Of a stretch of 64,000 bases of DNA, positions 56,324 to 64,000 are shown piece after piece. Source of the stretch: Diplodia intermedia (Eukaryota; Ascomycota; Dothideomycetes; Botryosphaeriales; Botryosphaeriaceae); the NCBI GenBank assembly GCA_021495925.1, contig JAKEKT010000083.1, forward strand, positions 99,433 through 163,432, read 5' to 3'. The notes below the pieces were generated by a model. It had not been told where the DNA came from, ran no database searches, and saw only the letters and a program-made list of their open reading frames with translations. A program made the position numbers and the translations under genes. The first letter of the stretch is position 1, and each line of letters opens with the position of its first letter.

Positions 56324-58380
56324 TCAATCAAGCGGTCCGTAACGCAATGGCGGGACAAACTCCGCATGTGTCATGTTCTTGATGTAATCAGGAAGCGGAG
56401 GCATAGCATCGGCGCCCTCCAAGAGAACAATCTGCTGTCCACCCGCGAAGTGGTGGATTCTGTGGCCTGCAAGATTGTCAGCACGTTGTTCATTCGCTCT
56501 CACGGCCGGTGGCTTACAGTGCAGCATTGACATTGCCGGGAAGGTTATTTGGTAACGAATCACCGTCCATGAGCCCTCGCCTTTGGCCAAGCGTGCTCCG
56601 TCTCGCAGCGGAGGATTCACCAAGTTGAAGTTGTCGGGGACTTCCTTCATCGCTGCAGCAACATCTGGCCAGCGGAAGAAACCATCACCCGTGCCGATGA
56701 TGAACGCTTTGTGATTGTGCCTGAGACATTAACAAGTGGATCGTACATCAAAGGAAGGCTCCACTCACTTGTGGAAAGGATGCATGCCGAATGCTCCATT
56801 CTCGTATATGATGTCAACCACTGAGCCGTTCTTCATTCCCTCAACTGTCGTCGGCCCACGAGAGTCCTTGTTCCAAAGCACAGGAGGTAGCTGCTGGCGG
56901 AAGCCTTGGTGAGGCTCGGAAGCCAGAGTCCAGGTGCTGGGATTCGGCCGCTTGATGGAGAAGCGGAATGTATGGTCGGACTTTGCTGGAGGACGGCGCG
57001 CAGGGAAAGGAACCAAGTCCTTCATCTCGTCCATGATTGATCCCTTTGTGATAAGATTGCCGCTGATATCAATGTGCGGCTTGCTCTCTGGCAGCAACAT
57101 GATACCTTTGCCATCACGTCTCTCTTGAACGCCGGGGTATCGGAGGATGCCGAGTCCCCAGATGAGCTGTTCCTCCGCAAGTGAGGTCATGCGAATGACA
57201 AACTCGCCAGGGCTCTCAGTCAGAGGGACGAGGACGCTGATTCTCTCACCCATGTTTACGTTGATGGCCTTGAAGAATCAGCATTGACCTCGGATTCAGA
57301 AGACAAAACTTACCTGGACTTTCTTCGGCTGGACAAAATCACCATCAGCAGCCACGATCCACATGTCGTGCTCATCAACAGAGATTCGGAGTTCATGATG
57401 AGCTCCAGGATGAATGAAGTTCAGCCATACGTATTGCTCGCCTTCTTCAGCTTGCACAACCTCCGGGTCTGCGTAGGTGTTGACACATTCCCGCTTGTTC
57501 ATGAACTGCACTCCGGTATCCGGAGGCAAGCATCCGCTGGAATCACGATGCGATCCATCTTCGGACCGCGCGATGGTGTCTGCGTCCAGGCAGATTGTTC
57601 GACCTCTGCCATTCATGACCAGCGAAGCTGCGCAGGAAGGGGTAGCTCCAGCGTCACGGTACATGAGCATGAGGATGTCCATTCCATCGTGGTTCCAGTC
57701 AGACACCATCAGGTGGTTTGCCTTCTCCTCTGCAGAGAGCATGGCCGCGATGTCCGCTTGTTTGTCCGAGATCATGCTGTACGGTCGTTCCCGCCATGGT
57801 GCGGGCTTTATCAGCAGAGGTCCTCTTTGTCCCTGCCAGGCGTCAGATGATTTTCCGTTGAGCGTGGGAGCAAGTCTCACATCAGCGAATGCTGGGCCGA
57901 AGTGGCCATGGTAGAAGTAGATGCCAGTCTGGTTCGTGAGAGTGAACTCGTAGGTGTAGGTGTCTCTTGGCTCGATGGGGTATTGTGTGACGCCGGGGAC
58001 GCCGTCCATCCAATACCTGTCGTATTGGTACACACCATGCCTGCTTCAAGTCAGTACGGCTCCGCTGTGCAGGATCTGTGAGCCGACCAGTGCATCGTTG
58101 CCTCGACCAGAAGCTTGTTTGTGACGTGCACGCGAAGGGTGTCACCCTCGTAGCCCCAGATGAGGGGGCCGGGAGTGTCACCGTTGATGGTGAGCGTTGG
58201 ACGGTAGTTGCCATCTGTGTTCATGTAAGCACACCGGCATCGAACGCCAGACAGACGAGGCCTCCTACCTTTTCCCATCCATTTCGATGCAAGAGTCAAG
58301 TTGTACTCCCGGACTTGGTTGACAAATTCGCCCGACACGCAAAGCGCTTGTAGAGGCAGAACCAACCACTTCCACTTCAT
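56324..58380 (-). CDS. Multicopper oxidase, copper sites complete
   Basis: 603 residues in six exons (58269-58380, 58088-58214, 57314-58040, 56769-57268, 56518-56720, 56324-56466); introns 45-54 nt, all phases closing. A signal peptide, MKWKWLVLPLQALCVSGEF, is followed by three cupredoxin domains. Copper motifs are all present: HWHGVYQ (H79, H81), YFYHGH (H124, H126), HPFHKHNH (H485, H488, H490) and HCHRIHH (C557, with intron 5 inside the Cys codon). The enzyme oxidises phenols or metals with reduction of O2 to water, in the secretory pathway or outside the cell. Fungal relatives act in pigment and dimeric aromatic polyketide formation and in iron uptake. There is no C-terminal membrane anchor, unlike Fet3-type ferroxidases. 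It faces the degenerate paralogue at 60076. Confidence 0.9.
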
Positions 58381-58828
58381 GGTTGCGGCAAGATGTGAAG
58401 GTCGCGGTACAAGGTGGTAGCACAGTGGACAGGAATTGGGTCGCAGACAGTGTAGAAGTGATACATCCGGTGGGACCACTGCGTCCTCGCGCCAACGCCC
58501 AACGGCTCCTCTCGTTATCGTAATTACTCCGCCTGCTTGCACTTAAGGCGCGGAGATGCGGGGTTAAGTTTAGGAGTACTCCGTACCGTTTTCTTGCGGG
58601 TAGATTGCCCACGCCGAGCCAGGCTACTGACTCGTGGTATCATTCGGGTGGCGACCTACCCCACCCAGGACAGATGCAGATCAACTCCGGAGATGTGGAG
58701 CGAGTCCTCGTCGATGGAATGCACGTATGAAACAGACCGTCGTATGATAGCTGGGAAGCTACAATGCCTGGGAATTCACTGACACGGGACCGTACCACCA
58801 CATGTGTCTTGTACTTGCTTAGGGTATA
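58381..58828. other. Upstream region of the multicopper oxidase
   Basis: 448 nt from the multicopper oxidase start to the first inverted-repeat element. No gene seen; it presumably holds the promoter. Confidence 0.4.
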
Positions 58829-59150
58829 CCGTCTTGGACCTACAAGTGCAAGCAACCCACAAGTGCAAATTACCGGTAAATCTCGGCCGGATTAACAGAT
58901 CGGTGTTATCTTCGGGGCAAATTAACCGTTCGGAGCGAATATGTGTTGAGATCTAGAATAACAGCCAGTAGTAGTGGCGAGCGATCGGTCGTATTATAAT
59001 TTACACTTATTTATAGCCGTTTCATTAAATATCTATTATATTTTGCCGGATCGGGCTTAACTTGGTGCTATTAAGCTGTAATTTAAACGTTATTTAAAGC
59101 GTTTTGTAATTTGCATTTGTGGGTTGCTTGCACTTGTAGGTCTAAGACGG
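58829..59150. mobile_element. MITE with 45-bp terminal inverted repeats
   Basis: Terminal inverted repeats of 45 bp lie at 58829-58873 and 59106-59150, beginning CCGTCTTGGACCTACAAGTG on the left. The two copies differ at two positions, both transition-type (G versus A), as RIP would produce. The element is 322 bp and flanked by TA on each side, the target duplication expected of Tc1/mariner-type transposition. The interior is AT-rich with no open frame, so it is non-autonomous. It sits between the two multicopper oxidase genes. Confidence 0.8.
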
Positions 59151-59654
59151 TATGGATTGTAGGAGCCGCACATACCCTTTAACGGCCTTTGGACTGTTTC
59201 GATGCATTAGCCGTTTCTCACTATCTTGGCAGAGATTTTCAAGCGGAAGTAGTCCCGGCGCTCGGGCAGCAACACGGCCAGCAAATTTTCTTGGGTCAGA
59301 AAAACATGTTGTTGCCCAACGACGTGCACATCGGAACGCGACAGCTGTGCCTTGGCAAGCGTCGCTCCGGGACATGATGTTCACCGCGATCTCGGCAGCT
59401 CCCTTGATAGTCCGTGCACAGAGTTTGAGGCTCGTGAGATCACGGCGTTTTCGAAGGCCATTGGCTGCAAATGAATTAGCCTCCTATCCGTAACCTTATC
59501 TCCTCGCCAGCCTCGCTTAGATAGTTGAGCCTCTGATCTTTCCGAGTAGGTAATCTTGAAACATTGTCTCACGCGACTCAGTTGTTCGCACAGGCCCCGT
59601 ACCGTTTGCTTCTCTATCCCACCGAGCCGTGGCAACAACCCCGCACCGTGTGGC
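59151..59654. other. Spacer between two inverted-repeat elements
   Basis: 504 nt. The - strand is open over 59142-59384 and 59381-59656. The translated sequence is basic and could be a decayed transposase end or nothing. No motif is convincing. Confidence 0.3.
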
Positions 59655-59824
59655 AACCTCTTTCACCGGGTTATGGGACACACCGGGCTATGGGACAGCC
59701 AACAAGAGAGCTAGGTTGAGTCGCTTAGTTTTAACATCCGAAGAAAATCCACGATTCACACCGCAGCATCTGGTGGGTTGTCCCATAACCCAGTGTGTAC
59801 TCCCATAACCCGGTGAAAGAGGTT
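59655..59824. mobile_element. Second inverted-repeat element, 170 bp
   Basis: The ends 59655-59678 and 59801-59824 are perfect 24-bp inverted repeats starting AACCTCTTTCACCGGGTTAT. Similarity continues inward for about 20 more bases with transitions and a 2-nt gap. Each arm contains two copies of a GGGYTATGGGAC-like unit. No target duplication is obvious and no open frame is present. Interpreted as a non-autonomous foldback or MITE-like element. Confidence 0.65.
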
Positions 59825-60075
59825 CACAGAAGTCTGATGCTGTAGATCGTGGCGTTCTGAGTCATGATCTTGTCGTGCTCCGTCCGTGATCAACGTTTGA
59901 GGCCCAAGTTCACCATGCTTAGCGCCGGCTCCGCGGACGTTGCGGATAAGCCGATCCCCCATTTCCAACGCTTGTGGCGTTTCGCTGAGCTTCTGTTTCT
60001 CCGGACGCCCTCCAAAGTCAAGAGGCAGCCTCTGCTCTCTGCAGCCAGCAACCTCTTCCATTCCACCACGACGGT

Positions 60076-62320
60076 ATGCATTTCAAGCACGAAATCAGCT
60101 CCGTTCCCACGGACGAGAGGAAGAGGAGTAGAATCCCAAGCCTGCATGCTCTTCTTTACGCTTGCTTGAGCGGGCTATTCTTTCTTGGCCTCTGCTTGAA
60201 GTTCAATGCTCTCACGTCCCTCTATCCTTCGAGCCTGTGGACGAATTCACGAGGACCTTCTTCACATGTTTTGCAGCCCTACACTCCTCACGATGTGCAT
60301 TACAACCTCACCTTGTCGCAAGCATGGCGAAACCCAGGTACGGAGCTTTCCTTGATCTGGACCAACTTCTTGCTGACGATACCGTAGATGGCGGGCACTG
60401 GCGACCAATGTTCGTTGGCAACTCTGATAGCCCGGTTCCGGTCATCAGTGTTCGAGAAGGCGACCTTATTCATCTGAACGTGCACAACGACTTCGGTCTT
60501 CCGTCAGCGTTGCACTGGTACTGCACCATGTCTCATTGCTTGGGCCTCCAACTGATTGTATGGCGTAGGCTTGGCTTTCGACACTACCATAGCCATACAT
60601 GGAACGACGGCGCGGCCGGCGTGACAACATACCCAATCCTCCCCCGCGCCAACTGGACAAGCGTTCTCAACACCTCGGACCAATGGGGGCTGAAGTGGTA
60701 CGCTGATCACTGCACCACTCCTCTCTTTGACGGCTTTTATGGGACCATCTGGATCCGCCCAAGTCCAGAGCGTGAGCGGCCGTATCACCTGGTGTCTTCC
60801 GACGAGGCAGACATCGAAGACATGCTTGACTCTGAGGAATCGCCGGAGCACGTCACCATTTACAACTACCAGCACCGGACGTATGATAACGTGCTGGCCC
60901 AGTTGCAGTACGATGGTTACGAACCGAACTGTTTCCAATCTGTGCTCATCAATGGTAAGTAACAACGTACGGAACTACTAAATCTCTTCCTAACCAAATG
61001 CTCCAGGCAAGGGCCGTGTTCACTGCAAGCCGACTGAAATCGACGACATCGATGGAGAGCCCATCGACTCGCACGGCTGTGTGAAACAAGCCACCGGTGC
61101 CGTAGGTTATGGGGAATGCGTCCCGACCTACACAGACTACGAGGCAAGTCCGCCGCGTTCTCTCTGTTCCGAGCCATTGCAAGCTGACCTACCGCAGATC
61201 ATCGAAACCAAGAACAGGCGCTGGATGATGATGAACTTCATCAACAACGGCCTGGAGCATCCCTGGCGAGTATCGATCGACTCCCACAAGATGTGGGTCG
61301 TAGCCAACGACGCCGGCTACGTCACGCCCCAAGAAGTCGACGTGAGCATCACCCCCGCCAACAGCCCACCACCAGGCTGACGCAAAGCCAGATCCTCACT
61401 CTCCGAAACGGGCAGCGCGTGACCGTCATGGTGAAGCTCGACCAAGCCGCCGCCGACTACGCCATCCGGTTCCACGCCCTGAGCAAGCAGCAGTCCCTCC
61501 AGGGCTATGCCGTGCTGCGCTATCCGGTACCTACTTATCTTCCTCTCCGTCCATCCATCATTGTTTTACCAGAGAGCTGACGCCGCTTCCACAGCACCGC
61601 CGCACGGGGCAGCGCCTCGGCACACCCATGCCGCGGCCGGACCAATCCCTCTCCCTCATGCACTACAACGCCACCGCGCTCCCCGGCGCCGTCGTCCTCT
61701 CCGAGCGCGCGCTGCACCCCTACCCACCCACCGCACCTCCCGCAAAGGCGGACATCACGCTCCGCATGCGGGCCGCCGGGGCGCCGGACCCGTTCAACCC
61801 CTTCGTCACCAACTACACGCTCAACGGGGCGCCGTGGCAGCTGTGGCGGGTGCTCCGCGAGCCGCTCGTGCTGGGCCCTTCGACCGAGTTTAAGGGGCCC
61901 AACCCGATCGTCAAGAACCTGCCGGTGGGCAGCGTGGTCGACATCGTGGTGCAGAACGAGCTGGACGTGGGCTTGGTCATGTACAAGCACAACGACGCGA
62001 CGTTCCATCTGGGCCACGGCGAGGGTTCGTTTCGCTGGGGAGATGTCGAGGAAGCGAAGAGGGATGGGGTGGTGAACATGGTGGATCCGCCGATGGGCTT
62101 CTTCCACGAGCTGCCGCCCAAGGGCTGGCTGGCGATACGCTGGCGCATCGAGCAGCCGGCGATGACCATGTTCCATGTCTTCAACGCGAAGCAGTTTGTG
62201 ATGGGCATGCAGGTGCCGATGTTTGAGGGGGATGATAAGTGGCCCGAGATACCCGAGAGCGTGAGGGCGAGGCCGCATGTCGAGTTTGAGATGCCGGAGA
62301 GAATGGGTATCTTTGATTGA
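60076..62320 (+). CDS. Multicopper-oxidase-like protein with lost copper ligands
   Basis: 639 residues in seven exons (60076-60337, 60388-60517, 60569-60954, 61007-61143, 61198-61341, 61392-61526, 61595-62320), phases closing with no stop; intron 4 has a GC donor (GAG|GCAAGT). The N-terminus has a hydrophobic segment at residues about 28-48 after a charged head, suggesting a type II membrane anchor. The three-cupredoxin layout matches the neighbour at 56324 throughout. The copper motifs do not. HWHG is HWLG (131-133). The YHGH equivalent is YADH (175-178). HPFHKH is LVMYKH (near 61980). HCHRIHH is HVFNAKQ (near 62175), losing the type 1 Cys. By this alignment about 7 of 11 ligands are gone. 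It cannot be a normal oxidase; a structural or partner role is inference. Confidence 0.82.
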
Positions 62321-62438
62321 GCGTCTATCGAGTAGGTTATATTACAGAAGACTGTTTTGAGTGTCCATCTCCGGTGCGATGTCGATGCAGCCAACCAGGA
62401 CCCCCGCACGCCGCAGCAGCCCGACGACACTGTAGCCA

Positions 62439-63356
62439 TTACATGTAGCCCCTCCCTCGTCTCAGGCGTTGCGAGTCCCCATCCATGCGAGTGAAGGCAA
62501 TTTGTCCGACCTCCGCGTTCGGCTTCACGTCTCCAATCATGACCTGCAAATCCCGGAGATGCCTGGCACGCTCGAGTCCGTCGAGGTAGGAGGGTTGCGA
62601 CAGGCTGCCATCAAGCTGCAAGAAACGGTTGTCTCGAGTGCTCGTAGATGCGTAACCCAGGATATCCGGCGCCAGCGTGAGCGTCTTCAGGGCGAGGGAA
62701 GCTACTCCGGCTGCGAGCAGGACCGCCGATGTGACGAACAAAAGCACGCCGTATGTCCAATGGAAATGGTAGACTTCTCCGTCGAACTTCATGACGTGAG
62801 CCAGGCTAGAGTTGAAGGAAATGGTGTCTCTCTTGAGCGAAGAATCTAGCGCAGTCGTAGTGAAAGTGTCCATCGGCGCGTTGTCGAAGTAATCAAGTTC
62901 CGAGCTAAGGTTTCCGGTGAGATACCGCGGCCCGTATGTTGTTTGCCAGAACGTGTTGTAGAGCATCTGCAGGCGGCTACTTAGCATACGGCTGTCCAAG
63001 GTCGATATGTTGACGAAGGACATATGGTTGCTGAAATCGGTATTCGGGTCAACCAGCCACTGCTCGGTCATGGTGCTTGAGATCAGCCCACCCTCTGCGG
63101 CGTGGGATCTGTAGCCAATTGTGGCATACGACAGCTGATCTTAGGTATTCTGCAGCAGATTGTACCCTTGGCCGGCCAGCCCGTATGGTGTCTCACCAAT
63201 GACTGGCGTCGTAGATTTCCGCATTGCATCGACGTGACAAGCTCCGTTTTCATAGACAACCAACGAATTAACGTCACGAGCGCTAAGCGAACAGTTAATA
63301 ATGCTAATAGACGTGTTTTCTTTAACGTAGTTAATTAGTAAGGTTAGTTGAAAGTA
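62439..63356 (-). pseudogene. 3' part of a membrane-protein gene, cut near the telomere
   Basis: A 210-codon frame ends at 62439 and starts with Met at 63071. It has one strong membrane helix (YGVLLFVTSAVLLAAGVASLAL) followed by LAPDILGYASTSTRDNRF and a charged tail, the usual ending of a large family of fungal multi-helix proteins of unknown function. Upstream of the Met the same frame continues as protein-like sequence (ETPYGLAGQGYNLLQ, then LVVYENGACHVDAMR) to about 63356. It is interrupted by one TAA at 63141-63143, and then runs into AT-rich DNA. The N-terminal two thirds expected for the family are absent. Confidence 0.65.
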
Positions 63357-63885
63357 TTATGTAGCTGCTAAAGAGTAATTCACGGAGATGCCCGAAGAAG
63401 AGATCTTAAAACTAGACGTGCTCTACTATAGCGAAGCTTAGAAGCTATTCGTAGTAACTATACTATACTAAGTATAGTTTACTACGTATAATACGTTAAA
63501 GTAGTCGATTATAAAGTAGTGTAACGTAATACTATACGAAGTATTTCTCGTAGTAGAAACACTAACGACTAGAATTTCTAGAAGGCTAAAGTATAAAATA
63601 TCTATAGAAAAATCGATCTTTATTTATTCTTAAGTCGAGTTTATATTCTTAGTAGTAAGAGCGTTAAAGTCTAGTATTCTAATATTTTTAAAGAGGTTTA
63701 TTAGACTAGAGAGTAAAAACTCTTTTAAACTTTAATTAAAGTTCTTATTTATAAAGAGCTACTACTAATTTTTTTTTTTAAAAAAAAAAGCATAATGTAG
63801 CTATAGAAAAAGAAAGTAATAAAAAAGCTATAATAAAACTATAATAAAGCTATAAGAAAGTAGTAATAAAGCTATAATAAAGCGC
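63357..63885. repeat. AT-rich subtelomeric DNA with short repeats
   Basis: About 530 nt of strongly AT-rich sequence with small palindromes built on TAGTATA. Near the end (63818-63884) there are loose tandem copies of AAAGCTATAATA-like units. There is no open frame of interest. The composition suits RIP-altered subtelomeric sequence. Confidence 0.7.
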
Positions 63886-64000
63886 TTAGGGTTAGGGTTA
63901 GGGTTAGGGTTAGGGTTAGGGTTAGGGTTAGGGTTAGGGTTAGGGTTAGGGTTAGGGTTAGGGTTAGGGTTAGGGTTAGGGTTAGGGTTAGGGTTAGGGT
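63886..64000 (+). repeat. Telomere, TTAGGG repeats
   Basis: About 19 uninterrupted TTAGGG units from 63886 to the right edge, G-rich strand 5' to 3' toward the end. This marks the right side of the window as a chromosome end. It is joined to AT-rich DNA at AGCGC|TTAGGG. Confidence 0.98.

Noticed and set aside
59142..59656. Two - strand open frames between the inverted-repeat elements as a possible transposase
   Set aside because: No catalytic DDE residues or helix-turn-helix could be placed with confidence.
1..64000. CRISPR arrays, rRNA genes, bacterial-type operons or phage genes
   Set aside because: No direct-repeat/spacer array, rRNA or bacterial-style gene packing seen. The introns and telomere show a eukaryotic chromosome.

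Overview
This is the right-hand end of a chromosome of a filamentous ascomycete (Pezizomycotina). The last 115 bases are (TTAGGG)n running toward the right edge, so the window is the outermost 64 kb. The fungal assignment rests on many short introns (about 45-70 nt, usually with a CTAAC-type branch site), three HET-domain genes, a CFEM receptor of the PTH11 type, a cutinase and a highly reducing polyketide synthase. The sequence does not let me name a class or genus.

Layout. 0-4 kb: the 5' end of a membrane-protein gene at the left edge, then gene-poor sequence with two abutting gene remnants, one of them an M35-like metallopeptidase. 4.5-15 kb: a short-chain dehydrogenase (SDR), a HET gene, a monocarboxylate-type MFS transporter, two unknown small proteins (one secreted) and a 14-TM MFS efflux pump. 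16-25 kb: an unknown protein, an aminotransferase relic, a large HET gene, a cutinase and an UNC93-like transporter. 25-31 kb: two unrelated FAD monooxygenases, one fused to a polytopic membrane domain and carrying a 4-nt frame break. 31.5-36 kb: a HET gene and a multi-domain AAA+ ATPase, head to head and both lacking their 5' ends. 36-53 kb: a probable secondary-metabolite cluster with a secreted FAD-linked oxidase, two SDRs, a cupin, an AYR1-like reductase and, divergent from the last, the polyketide synthase. 54.5-62.3 kb: a CFEM/PTH11-like receptor and two divergent multicopper-oxidase genes separated by two small inverted-repeat elements. 62.4-64 kb: the 3' part of a membrane-protein gene cut off in AT-rich subtelomeric DNA, then the telomere.

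How it may work together. The synthase would make a reduced polyketide. The FAD-linked oxidase, SDRs, cupin, monooxygenases and multicopper oxidase are plausible tailoring enzymes, and the MFS proteins plausible exporters. No pathway-specific transcription factor was found, so cluster limits are inference. The synthase carries an in-frame TAG inside its enoylreductase domain, so the pathway may be dead in this isolate unless the base is an error.

Decay is a theme: nonsense codons of the kind expected from repeat-induced point mutation (RIP), single-base and 4-base frame breaks, genes cut at their 5' ends, and small inverted-repeat insertions. The most unusual item is the outer multicopper oxidase: a full 639-codon frame with seven exons that has lost most copper ligands, facing an apparently active paralogue.
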